A DNA stretch of 64,000 nucleotides from Gracilaria vermiculophylla (taxonomy: Eukaryota; Rhodophyta; Florideophyceae; Gracilariales; Gracilariaceae), in NCBI GenBank assembly GCA_019155205.2, contig JAHNZQ020003147.1, positions 426,105 to 490,104 on the forward strand, in the 5' to 3' direction. The notes beneath the pieces are model-generated. The model searched no databases and was not told the DNA's origin. It worked only from the letters and a program-made list of their open reading frames with translations. The translations under genes and the position numbers were made by a program. Below, piece after piece: positions 21,301 through 30,367 of this stretch; the first letter of the stretch is position 1, and each line of letters starts with the position of its first letter.

Positions 21301-22039
21301 ACCTGGCTGCTACGACGGTTGCTTCAAATAACAACATCATACCAAATGTCATTAATGAATACTTCCAATACTCATCCAAAAGCCAGAGAAATATACAGAA
21401 GACTTGAAAAATGAAAAAGGGAGCCAGCAAGTTTTCCTTGTAGAGTTCAATAAACGATGGCGCGGGCATATCTAGTTTGTTGTCGCCGAAGCGAGCAAGA
21501 CTGTGCAACAATTCGTCGTCCGAAAGCCCGAAAGTTCTACGGGCATACTTGGCGTAGTAGCTTATTGGGTGTTGTGTTGGATAATGAACCTTTTCAAACA
21601 CATGAGATTCAGCATTGTATTCATACGTGCGCTTCTGGAATAAGAAGTATATACGCCCTGCTTCATCAGTTTTCAATTGTATGAGTTCCGCTTTCCCTCG
21701 ATGTTTCTGAGGGCGGGCAAATGCGTAAACAGTCCCCTGGTTGATATCTTGAGCATCGAATTTAGTCACTGTTTGCCAAGATATGAAGACCTTCGCAGAC
21801 ACCATCCAATGCTGTATCAAAAAAGATAGAATGTGCAAAATGACGAGCGTTGCCAACAGGGCTAGAGTCGTGAATTTGGATAACCTGTAGTACAAAACTG
21901 CGGTTAACCAAAGACTGTAAAAAAAGACGAAAGGAGATGTGTCAAGTCTGGTGATCGGGGGTGCGCGGCGGTGTAGTGAGAGACGGACGATGGAATTGCC
22001 CGTCCATTGTATTGGATCATTAGTTGATAAAGAGGACAT
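18392..22039 (-). CDS. P5A-type P-type ATPase (Spf1/ATP13A1/CATP-8 family)
   Basis: An intronless 1215-residue P-type ATPase. Visible motifs are TGES at 316-319 (actuator domain), PPELP at about 458-462 (the transmembrane signature of P5A enzymes), DKTGTLT with the phosphorylated Asp at 501, and GDGTND at about 846. Two hydrophobic hairpins precede the ATPase core and several more segments follow it, as in the family. P5A-ATPases sit in the ER and remove misinserted tail-anchored or signal-anchored helices from the membrane. A disordered, Lys/Ser-rich insertion (around residues 870-960) lies between the hinge motif and the last membrane helices. Length matches the family (1,150-1,220). The start at 22039 is the first ATG. 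Confidence 0.96.
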   Translation of the reverse strand: MSSLSTNDPIQWTGNSIVRLSLHRRAPPITRLDTSPFVFFYSLWLTAVLYYRLSKFTTLALLATLVILHILSFLIQHWMVSAKVFISWQTVTKFDAQDINQGTVYAFARPQKHRGKAELIQLKTDEAGRIYFLFQKRTYEYNAESHVFEKVHYPTQHPISYYAKYARRTFGLSDDELLHSLARFGDNKLDMPAPSFIELYKENLLAPFFIFQVFCIFLWLLDEYWKYSLMTFGMMLLFEATVVAARLRSLRELRGMRNPPLPTHVYRGKKWQTISSLELLPGDIISIGRGKDPSHAVPCDLLLLSGNAVVNEAMLTGESVPLMKEPISTISSSDMGEQLSINTAHKNHILFGGTRVLTHTPAVVDDITPTSKSPDGGCICFVLRTGFGSSQGKLMRTILYSTESVTGNSWEAALFILLMLLFAIAASGYVLYHRYTEDHDGRYKLLLRCVLIITSVVPPELPMQLAIAVNNSLVSLARSLVFCTEPYRIPFAGKIDICCFDKTGTLTTDSINAAAIALPHVDKSEEVTTETVSDVYHISPIESSSIDAALVLGACHSLVHIDNELIGDPLELAALDAVNWVYGRSGASVPKRGGAGHACAKILQRYRFASALQRMSVIADISGSAPRNGLRVLLKGSPEAVGKLLEGGSLPEKYKASAHRLAREGYRVLALAYKDLEQGMTASQATKIPREEAESNMKFAGFVCFECPLRSDSRKVIRVLKKSSHMVTMITGDATLTAAHVATQVGMCSKSILILDMSEVNPGTLEWFSANSGKRKKKFAVDTTPSLSKDFDLCISGPALRFLLETEPHATIILRYIKVYARMSPEQKEKILTSLKEQGLVTLMCGDGTNDVGALKQAHVGVALLSAFVTRPLNVQREADSAARSQVMKTSSQSKHQKSSNLKHRKKHMKAPMPQEGIEPREKNNPQQTNLDTKLSKAEMYRKKMDELTAQFSSSDDQAPLVKLGDASIASPFTSRRMTIESCASIIRQGRCTLATTLQMYQILALNCLISAYSLSVLYLEGVVLGDKQMTIMAVVLSVVSFMINRSKPLKKLSKQKPASSIFTPHLFLSTMGQFGIHVVCMIACMRFVRPYLPEDHAPTIDQDFAPSLTNTVIFLLAIAQQLSVYILNYKGRPHMQSLAENKALLNSLLVCAGLLAICTAEVSLELNEFMELVPWPSWQLQFEIAGVLLFDLLGAFLIDRIFTFLLAPRAQVVD

Positions 22040-22638
22040 AGTTAATATATCAGTTCAGATGGGAGAAATGTGACCGAAGTCGTTCTGCGAGTTAATCAAG
22101 GCCGGCAGTGGATACGCAAGGAGTAGCAGGCGACTTGCGCCATCGTGATGAGGCTGGCGAACACAAGCCTCGGATTGGGTTCTTCTTGATCTTCAGCCAA
22201 TTTGGCTGGACATTTTGGAAGAATTTACGTCATTTACTACGAGTAAAATGCGTTTCGCTCGAAAATCCATAGTCCACTATTCACATCTCTTCCCCTCAAA
22301 TCGGTTTCATGTCTAATGCTATCGCATTCTTCGTGCTTTAAGTGGAAGCTTTCACGGGGATTGGGTTTCGGCGACAAATTAGCCTGGAAACATTAGATGC
22401 GGTTCCTCTGAGAAGCATCGCGCGATTTCCGCGGAATCTCGACCTTGGTTCTGAAGAAATCCGGGGCCCTTCTTTCTGTGAGAAGTTCCGTAATGCTCTG
22501 TTAAAACGATTTTGTTCTTCCTTTTAGAGCTTTTGCAGTTCAAACACTCACTATCCGAAACCCACAGCAACCTTCTGAAGTCGAGCAAAATCCGCGGTCA
22601 AGAGTCTAAGAGGCAATTTTTTACCCAGAAACTCCGCC
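22040..22638. other. Divergent promoter region between the P5A-ATPase and POLR3F genes
   Basis: About 600 bp between two start codons facing away from each other. No supported ORF or motif. Confidence 0.5.
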
Positions 22639-23529
22639 ATGCCAGATCCAGCTCTGCGTTCCACACAGACAACGATACTTCGAGTTTGTCAAGCGCACCC
22701 TGATGGCTTAACAGATGGTGAAATAGTGCAACAACTGGGAAAAGATGTCAAGCCAAAGCATCGTCTTGATTCATACAATGAATTGCTTCGAAACGGAAGG
22801 TTGAAGCTCCTGAAAAAGGTGATAGGTGAAGGTGTGACTAAGAAAGAAGTTGTCGTATATCAATGGGTAAGCCTCAAGGATGCCGAGAAATTTCGCGGAT
22901 TGGACGCCGCTGAGAGGATGGTGTACGATATGATACAGCGGTCGGGTCAAAATGGTGTCACCAAGCGGGATATGAAGTTTAGGACCAACATTCAAAATCC
23001 GTCTGAGTTGAAGCAAATTGTAGAACGATTGATAACACGGAGACTTGTGAAAGAAATTAAATCTGTTCAGGGCACTAACAAAAAAGTCTATATCGCATCG
23101 GAGGTGGAACCATCAGCAGCTCACACTGGTGGACCTTGGTACAATGACGAACAAGAATTTGACACAGAATTCATTGAAACAATTTACTCTCACGTTCTTG
23201 GACATATGATGACGATGGAGTATGTGACTGTCGATAGCGTCACGGAGTACGTCGCGGACTTGAAAATATCCCACGAAGCCCTGAAGAAAAGTGATATACG
23301 ACAGCTAATGATGACGATGTTGTATGATTCTGTTATTGAGCAATGTGATGGAAGGGATGATGGGGGTGAATACTACAGAAGAGCTACACATACACCGGCT
23401 GTTAATCATCTAACTTCCATCCCTTGTGGATCATGTCCGGTATTTCACGAATGCAGCCCTGATGGTGTGATTTCTCCCAAGACGTGTGTATACATGAAGG
23501 AATGGCTTGAGCAGACTGAAGATTGGTAA
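22639..23529 (+). CDS. POLR3F: RNA polymerase III subunit RPC34/RPC6 (POLR3F)
   Basis: A 296-residue intronless protein with tandem winged-helix domains in the N-terminal two-thirds, including VYDMIQRSGQNGVTKRDMKF, a typical winged-helix segment of this subunit. The C-terminus has C263-x2-C266-x5-C272-x9-C282 (CGSCPVFHEC, then PKTCVYMKEWLE), the iron-sulfur-binding motif of RPC34/RPC39. The protein belongs to the TFIIE-like heterotrimer of Pol III that opens promoter DNA at tRNA, 5S and U6 genes. Its length is slightly below the human subunit (316). Confidence 0.93.
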   Translation: MPDPALRSTQTTILRVCQAHPDGLTDGEIVQQLGKDVKPKHRLDSYNELLRNGRLKLLKKVIGEGVTKKEVVVYQWVSLKDAEKFRGLDAAERMVYDMIQRSGQNGVTKRDMKFRTNIQNPSELKQIVERLITRRLVKEIKSVQGTNKKVYIASEVEPSAAHTGGPWYNDEQEFDTEFIETIYSHVLGHMMTMEYVTVDSVTEYVADLKISHEALKKSDIRQLMMTMLYDSVIEQCDGRDDGGEYYRRATHTPAVNHLTSIPCGSCPVFHECSPDGVISPKTCVYMKEWLEQTEDW

Positions 23530-24666
23530 ACTTGCTTATGTGACTATATAACTTGACATATAGGTGACCCAAAATGCAAGGAAGAAGTGATATGCGATTA
23601 GGAGCGCAAACCGGATTGCTTCAGATGTGTTGTCTACTGCCAGAAAGGCGCTTCATGTTTAAGAGGCATCTCTATTGAATGAGGCATTGTTCACATAACC
23701 CCGATTCTTATCTGATTGATGTCTTGTGAAGTGTAGTGTAAACAACCAACGTGAATGCCGAAGTTCCCAAGCTTATTAGTCGGCGCAGATGCAGGTCTGA
23801 TGGCTCTGCTTTGTGTATATTGTAGAGGCTCTTGAACGTAGGTTTTGTAACCGCAATCCATTGTCAGCACGCTTTTCATATAAACTTGGCCAGCTTTGGA
23901 TGAGTCGATGTGCGTGGGGATGCCATGCTCGGATATGGCATTGTATTCGAGGAAGGAAATGGGTCAACTGGATATAGTACGGGCGCAAGGATAAACTTGA
24001 GCCACATTCGCGAGCTGGAGTGCTTGGAAACACTGCCGAAAACGGCAACGGTCACGATGGATTCCGTCAGATAGAATGTGCACCCAGAACTTGTGGTAGC
24101 GGCGCGGAATTAGAAAAAGGACAAATGAAGAAAGACGTTTACCAAGAGCCATCACAACTAGATGAATCCTCAGCAAACAAGAAATGATGAATCATTGCCA
24201 TTCCCGTCAGTCATATGACTTCACATGCAGTGTTCAGAAAAAGTGGCGGGACATCTGTGATAAGACAGATATCTTGATGTTCTCCAGCCATCCTGTCACC
24301 AAGTTACCCATCATCGCACGTACTACACCCAACTCCTGGATGTGAGCAGCGATTTGCTTGATAGCGATCATCTATATTCATTCATACGAGGTTTTCGAAA
24401 CCGACTCCACAGAAAAAGCGCTTCAGCCTTAGAGTTTGACATGCCTATCAAATAACCGCATGTTTGAAAATCCATAATCATATTGTGATTGGAACACTCA
24501 GCTTTATGCTTGCATTGATTGTCATTCCTTACACCTCTTTGCTTGGTATATCTTTCCATAATTTGCTGCACCATCTAAACTTCATGACACCAAAAAACCG
24601 CAACAACAGCGTCCCGCACGAGCCGTTCCAACTCTTCCAGTTTGAGCTGTCGCGTGCCTGGAGCGA
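23530..24666. other. Convergent intergenic region, no gene seen
   Basis: 1.1 kb between the 3' ends of the POLR3F and PrmA-like genes. Only short, unconvincing ORFs on both strands. Confidence 0.4.
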
Positions 24667-25602
24667 TTAAAACTTTTGGCCGATCAACAGTACCCACTGG
24701 TTATCTACTTCTGCCTCCCGAAATGATACGCCTTCTCGCTGATAACTTTCCATGACGGCAACGGCTTGTGAACTTAAAATACCGGCAAGACCTATGAAAG
24801 CTCCTGACTTCATTTGTCGGACCAATTTTGGTGCAAGGCACTTCAGTGGTTCAGCTAAAATGTTTGCAACTACAACGTCATACTCCCTCTCTTTAGGTTC
24901 TTCATGGTTTTCACAGAATAGAACAGAATCCTTGACTCCATTTCTTTCGGCATTTGATTTGGCACTGTCCACCGCATTCAAATCGATATCAACGCCAACG
25001 GCCTGTACACCCTTTTTCAGTAGAACAGACGCGATTGCTAACACCCCACTCCCGGTTCCAAAATCCAACACAGTCGCATTGGGTTTGACAGTTATTTGAA
25101 GCCAGGCCAGACAAAGCTTGGTTGTCGGGTGGTCCCCAGTGCCAAAGGCACATCCTGGCTCCAATCTGATGTTTAGAAAAGAAGGATCTATGTCGTGCCA
25201 TGGAAATGAAATTCGAATCCGGTCCACAACAATTGGAACGAAGGACTCTTGCATTTGCCGGACCCATGTTTCGGGATCTTTCTCATCGAAAAGATCGTTC
25301 TGCATCGACAACTTTGGTGATTCAGGAAAGTTGAAGTGTGTAGCAAGCAGCATTATGATTCGTTCAATATCACACCGTATTGGATAAAGAGCTGTGATTT
25401 CGGCCTTCTGCCAGAGTGAATGTGATTTTTTTAACAGCGTCCGAGATAAGGAAGGTTCATCAAAGATAGGGACTTCATCGGCGGTTCCCCGAGATCCATC
25501 CTCAACGGAGACTGATAAAGCGCCCAATTCAAAAAGTATGTCGGATATGAAGCCTATATCCGTTGAAGATATGGAAGATACCTGAATGCGATGCAATGGC
25601 AT
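24667..25602 (-). CDS. PrmA-like ribosomal protein L11 lysine methyltransferase
   Basis: A 311-residue protein from the first ATG at 25602; the frame continues upstream but only with non-ATG codons. The C-terminal half is a class I SAM-dependent methyltransferase: LEPGCAFGTGDHPTTKLCL (the PrmA signature G.AFGTG.H.TT), then VLDFGTGSGVLAIAS (SAM loop), then VDIDLNAV and VVANILAEPL (the N-(I/V)-L-A motif of PrmA). The N-terminal ~110 residues match the PrmA substrate-recognition domain in position. Bacterial PrmA trimethylates ribosomal protein L11; a eukaryotic copy would act on plastid or mitochondrial L11, inferred from the bacterial-type family. No clear transit peptide is visible with this start, so an upstream exon may be missing. 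Confidence 0.88.
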   Translation of the reverse strand: MPLHRIQVSSISSTDIGFISDILFELGALSVSVEDGSRGTADEVPIFDEPSLSRTLLKKSHSLWQKAEITALYPIRCDIERIIMLLATHFNFPESPKLSMQNDLFDEKDPETWVRQMQESFVPIVVDRIRISFPWHDIDPSFLNIRLEPGCAFGTGDHPTTKLCLAWLQITVKPNATVLDFGTGSGVLAIASVLLKKGVQAVGVDIDLNAVDSAKSNAERNGVKDSVLFCENHEEPKEREYDVVVANILAEPLKCLAPKLVRQMKSGAFIGLAGILSSQAVAVMESYQREGVSFREAEVDNQWVLLIGQKF

Positions 25603-26409
25603 CTGTTCGATTCGATTTGCAGATGGTGAACTACGGTGTCTGTATCTTTCTGAACAAAGCACACCAATTACTGTGCCCAAAATTTGCGGCTGTCCTTATC
25701 TTGTTTTGCAGTAAAGACTGTGGGCAGTGTCGCCGAGGCTTTATATCTAAACTTGTTACCACGAGCAGTAGCTTAGATACCAATAAGACAAGTAACAGTC
25801 AAAGAAAACGTGTCCGGATCGCGCGCATGGCTGGGTTATTTGTATCCCTGACATAAGAATTCAGGTAGAATCAAGTGCAAGATCAAACTGGGCTAAGGGT
25901 GAGCGTTTGCTAACACTTGCATGATCTCCACTTGCTTGGCAATTTGAAATTCTTATTTCGATTATCTCTTTGCCACATTGAATAGCCAAATTTACGGACG
26001 GAGCACTTTTAGTCATGCATATTTGAACTTCGTTTTCCCTCCATATGCGGGGAGCTTGTTCGAATATCAATGGCTGAGTCTTTCAGTTTTTGACAGAACT
26101 AGAGCAACGAGTTGAAATGTCTGGAACCAAAGTAATATCATGGGTGAAATAGAATTGGCATACGGTGAAGTGTCTTTAATAAAGTATGCACCGCGCCAAG
26201 GGCTTGCAAGACGCCAAGGGCAAAAATACACATGCGATGCAGAGAGAAAAACAGAAAAAAAAAAGGATTTGTTCTAATAACTGTTTTTACCCAGATCTAC
26301 ACTAAACACCGTCGGAATCGTCATGCAGGTCTGGAGAATGAATCTCGCCGTAGGCAACGCTTGCCGCGCTTGTTAATGGCCCAGCCAGTCTGAAGACGCC
26401 GTGGACATT
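25603..26409. other. Divergent promoter region between the PrmA-like and MFS genes
   Basis: About 800 bp with no supported ORF. A poly-A tract with interruptions lies at about 26,247-26,263. Missing 5' coding sequence of the PrmA-like gene could be here. Confidence 0.4.
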
Positions 26410-27720
26410 ATGACTAATCGCTCGAAGGAGACCTATCTCTCCATATCAACGAGCGATGAAGCGTCACATACCGAAAGTGTGCGCCAAAAGGGTATACTGC
26501 TCTTCACGACATCACTCATCACAATCGGTTCTCATTACAACAAACATTCCCTGTCTTCTTTGGGTCCAGCAATCATTCAAGCCCTGAGTTTGCAGCGTGC
26601 CGGATATGGACTTCTGTTCTCCTCACAAGCACTTCCCGGCATAGTTCTACCAGTCGTTTCTGGTTTAGCTCTGAGTTGCCTTCCTTATGGCCCGTCCGCT
26701 ATCGCTCTTTCCTCTTTTATCATGCTTTCCACTGTGCTTTGTGCGTTAGGCATTGCTCATTCCTCATATGGGCTTCTCTTGGTTGGTCGTTTTCTGTTTG
26801 GTTTATGCGATGGCGCACTTACCACTCTTCAAGGTGCAATCATCGCACGATGTTTTCGCTCGCATTCTGGAATTGGATTCGGAGCAATGCTTCTTGTTAG
26901 TAGGCTAGCCTCGTTTACTGGATTGACCTTTCCAGCTATTCTATGCGACAAATATGGTCTGATATTCGCTATGTGGTGTTCAGTGTTTTTCTGCATACCA
27001 CCTTTTCTCGCAACCATTTTATATTCGAGAATGAACACCCACTCGGTCTCGTATTCTGCACCACTTTCTTTCGAGCTATTAGCCTCCATGATACGAAAGC
27101 TTTCAGTTCCGTTTTGGCTTATATCATACGATTGGCTTGCAGTCGCAAGTGTGGTGTTCACTTTACTACACTTTGCACCAGATGCTTTTCAAGCATCATT
27201 CGGATGGAATCCTTTACATGCTGGCCTTCTCTCAGGAGGTATGTTGTTGTATGCTGGTTTCATGTCCCCATTGTTCGGAGCATTGCAAGACAGGAGCGGT
27301 CATCGAGGCTACATATTGGCGGGGTGCTGTGCGTTGCTCGCACTTGGCGCCGTTCTGTGCTCAGTATCACTAATGAAATCAGTTGGATCTGCAACACTGT
27401 TATATTTGGGGTTAACAACAATAGCAATCGGATTTGGGGCAGCGCCTGTAACGTTAATGAGCTCGGTAGCGCTTTCTGTCGAAGATAATGTGGTGCCTGT
27501 CGCGCTTGGCGTGTACAAGGCTGTTGAAAATGCAGGAATGAGCGTCGTACATGTGGCAGTGGGTGCGCTGCGAGACATCACTGGTGAGTACATTGCCTCA
27601 TTTCTTATGCTCAGTGTGCTGGCTAGTACGGGTGTAGTTGCTTCATTTGCTCTTTCACGATCGTCCAAGTTTGTAGAGCATCATTGTGAGCTACCCGTGG
27701 ATGTAGAGGCTGCAGAGTGA
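26410..27720 (+). CDS. Major facilitator superfamily transporter, MFSD1-like
   Basis: A 436-residue protein with about twelve hydrophobic segments and a short cytosolic N-terminus rich in Ser/Thr. The first transmembrane region contains SHYNKHSLSSLGPAI. LLVGRFLFGLCDGALTTLQG, in the helix 4 region, resembles the GR.(L/F)FGLG.E motif of MFSD1-type carriers. ALQDRSGHRGYIL, between helices 8 and 9, is the repeat of the MFS loop motif D..G.R. MFSD1 exports dipeptides from lysosomes in animals; here the substrate is unknown. The in-frame GTG nine bases upstream is ignored in favour of the ATG at 26410. Confidence 0.8.
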   Translation: MTNRSKETYLSISTSDEASHTESVRQKGILLFTTSLITIGSHYNKHSLSSLGPAIIQALSLQRAGYGLLFSSQALPGIVLPVVSGLALSCLPYGPSAIALSSFIMLSTVLCALGIAHSSYGLLLVGRFLFGLCDGALTTLQGAIIARCFRSHSGIGFGAMLLVSRLASFTGLTFPAILCDKYGLIFAMWCSVFFCIPPFLATILYSRMNTHSVSYSAPLSFELLASMIRKLSVPFWLISYDWLAVASVVFTLLHFAPDAFQASFGWNPLHAGLLSGGMLLYAGFMSPLFGALQDRSGHRGYILAGCCALLALGAVLCSVSLMKSVGSATLLYLGLTTIAIGFGAAPVTLMSSVALSVEDNVVPVALGVYKAVENAGMSVVHVAVGALRDITGEYIASFLMLSVLASTGVVASFALSRSSKFVEHHCELPVDVEAAE

Positions 27721-28885
27721 TTTGTTCTTTTGACACAAGTGTAGCATTGGGGTCAAGCACATGATGAACATTATAATACGACGTTTAGAAGAGTACTGTA
27801 TATTGTATAGTGATGATAATAACTTCAGTGCGCAGCATAGATCCGGTGTGGCATATGAGACGATCGTTTTAGAACAGCCGATACGAGACATACTGGGGGA
27901 ACTTGGAAGTAGAACATTAAGATGACGACGTGAATCAGTTTGCCCGGTTAGATTTCCGGTGATCTGTTCAAGGGCACATCACATTATGAGTCTGAAATAA
28001 ACTGGTTTCATAGATTGAACTGCGAACGATATGAAGCCACCCATTATATTACCGACTTGCTGTTATGATATGCTAAGCCGTCAAAGTTGAATGGAATCCA
28101 ATTCTACGATTAAAGATAAAGTTTCGCAAACCAAAGTTAAACGAAACTCATATGTTTGGCTCGTATCAAAGCAAGAGTGGTCATCTGGAACTGTGCAGGA
28201 AAAGACTACACTTCTTCGACTGATAAAAAAATAACGCGATCGGTGTTGGAGCCACTCGGTCACATTTAAGCAGTGCGGATACCTTCATACATCATACATC
28301 ATACTGCACGCATCCTCTTCCACACAATTCTGTCGACCATGCCAGGTGTATAGAAGAACAACGGGTTTGAGAACGTGGTTTACCTCATCAGCCTTCGTTT
28401 ACCTCAGAGGAACGGTACCAAGAAATTAATGAAGCAAAAGAGAGCAAAACGTTCAACCCCGTGGACCCTTCATTCGAATGGCGATTTTCGTTTGTACTTC
28501 AGTGGTAATTTCAATCGGACCAGCACTTGATTGTAAAAAACACGAAGGTTTCACGGCGCATCGCAAGGAATGCACTTCCTGTGCTGCATTCTGATTGGGC
28601 TTCGCACCGCCCCGTGCTCCCTCGCCTCACTTGCGACATGTCACATGAGCGGGCGCGAGGGTAACGCGAATTGCAGTCTTCAGCCCAGGTGCGAGTCCCC
28701 ATCACAATTGGCTTCCACATCATCGTCGCTGATAGCCAAAAAATGAGCGGCACGCGCCCTATTGAAACTCGGGATGTCTACCACCTTGGGTTTTCGTGAC
28801 CAACATACAGACTTTCGGTTTCGTCAAATTACAACCTTGGGAACTTGCACGATTCTATTACCAAGCCACTCTCGCTTATGCATTA
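27721..28885. other. Intergenic region, no gene seen
   Basis: 1.2 kb downstream of the MFS gene. Short ORFs only. Confidence 0.4.
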
Positions 28886-29236
28886 ATGCACCATATCCAA
28901 CATATGTCACAACCTGAATTCGATGAGGAGGCTGCTCGCCCTCTTCTTCCAGTCAAAATTTCCATGAGGCATAAGTAAGTGACCCAAGAAATTGGTGCGC
29001 CCTGTAACAGGCCCAACACTTGGAATATTTCGACTCTAACAGAATTTTTACTTTCCGCACAAAGAATATCTCATTTCTTTCCAAACCGTTTCATCGTAAT
29101 TTTTGTAGCAGTGCTGATTCTTTTCTTCGTTGTACATGAGGCATTCATCGCATATGACATTCATGCCGTGCCTAGTTCATCACACCCAAGTCCCCACAGC
29201 CTTTCTCTGCTCGGCAAAAGACCATGGTTTCGATAG
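28886..29236 (+). CDS. Possible small type II membrane protein, perhaps with a very short intron
   Basis: From the ATG at 28886 the frame reads a short hydrophilic N-terminus (QPEFDEEAARPLLPVKIS) to a TAA at 28976-28978, then stays open in the same frame to 29236. The stop sits inside a perfect donor-like GTAAGT. Removing 36 bases, from that GTAAGT to CTGTAACAG, keeps the frame and yields about 104 residues with a single transmembrane helix (FIVIFVAVLILFFVVHEAFI). The 36 bp intron is far shorter than the 84-109 bp introns elsewhere in the window, so a longer intron with other exons, or a pseudogene, is equally possible. No family is recognised. Confidence 0.3.
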
Positions 29237-29506
29237 TAAAGAGCCTATCGCGCCCTACACCCACAGAACAATTTGAACGATCTCTCCATCAAACACAGAC
29301 ACTTTTCGCCGGGCATAACATTCTTCACTGCCTTTCATTCATCAATTGCTCCATAACTTGAAATAGTTGAAATTGTCATCAACTGAATTCACGCGTCATC
29401 CATGTGACGAGCATATTTTTGATTGCAGATAAACAGTCGTGATCAGCTGTTTTTATCGTGTGTTCTTCCATCATACGCGTCTTTCTGTTTATCTCACATC
29501 ATAATT

Positions 29507-30367
29507 TCACACCGAATCTTCATCCACTGTGGCCACTGATGCGTATTCATTTCCAGATGAATCCATGATTTCCATGGCTTTCGATAAGGCACGCATTCGA
29601 GACCAAAACACAAACGATGCAATGAATACACCCAAGGCGCTACCAGCAACAATGTCCGAGTAGTGGTGATGAAAGTCAATTGATCTCGATACTGCAATGA
29701 GTCCAGCCCCGATTAATGGCGTGATCGACAAAACCATCCTGCTTAGTCTTGCGGGTGTATCAGCCTCGCTCAGTCGCATGCGATGAACGAGGTATAAAAA
29801 AACAAACGTGGCAGCGCTGAACGACAGGGATGAATGACCGCTAGGAAAAGATTTTCTAGACTCTCTGACAGCGCTTTCGTGACCAACACACAGGTTCTCC
29901 ACATTGGGCGCATAGGATTCGCATACGCTTGAGAAATATGGACGGGGCCTTCCAGTGATCACTTTAAAAATGGTTGTAATCAACATGGTCAAGATGTTCG
30001 ATTCATAGAGAGATAGCATGTATACTACAAACAGAGGCCTGATAAATTTCAGCGTTCGCAGTTGAGTTAACACCAAGACCACAAGAGGGCCGAAGAAGGT
30101 GATGACAAGCACAGCCACACCAGAAACAATATCTGGTATGTGAGGAAACTTGTATGTCGGATCCTCCAAATCGACAGGTCGGATGTGAGGGGGAACAAAC
30201 AAATCGACATATCCCAACAATACGACGAGCAAAAGTAGCATAAGAACATCCCATGTTGCAGGTGGTGGCGCCACGTTCTTCTCAACGGGCCTGGTCATTT
30301 TCTTCTCCGAGACGACGCTTCCCTTCCGACGCAGAGGTAGCCAGGAAACGCCGATCCGCTGAAACAT
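29507..30367 (-). CDS. PAP2-type lipid phosphate phosphatase
   Basis: A 286-residue integral membrane phosphatase, starting at the first ATG (30367); a second ATG at 30298 is also possible and matches the family start better. The three PAP2 catalytic motifs are complete: KVITGRPRPYF (K-x6-RP), FPSGHSSLSF (PSGH) and SRSIDFHHHYSDIVAG (SR-x5-H-x3-D). About six hydrophobic helices surround them. Such enzymes dephosphorylate phosphatidic acid, lysophosphatidic acid or diacylglycerol pyrophosphate; the exact substrate cannot be told. The final residues are hydrophilic and probably cytosolic. Confidence 0.92.
   Translation of the reverse strand: MFQRIGVSWLPLRRKGSVVSEKKMTRPVEKNVAPPPATWDVLMLLLLVVLLGYVDLFVPPHIRPVDLEDPTYKFPHIPDIVSGVAVLVITFFGPLVVLVLTQLRTLKFIRPLFVVYMLSLYESNILTMLITTIFKVITGRPRPYFSSVCESYAPNVENLCVGHESAVRESRKSFPSGHSSLSFSAATFVFLYLVHRMRLSEADTPARLSRMVLSITPLIGAGLIAVSRSIDFHHHYSDIVAGSALGVFIASFVFWSRMRALSKAMEIMDSSGNEYASVATVDEDSV

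Noticed and set aside
25603..25680. Longer N-terminus for the PrmA-like protein
   Set aside because: The extension would need a TTG start; the first ATG is at 25602.
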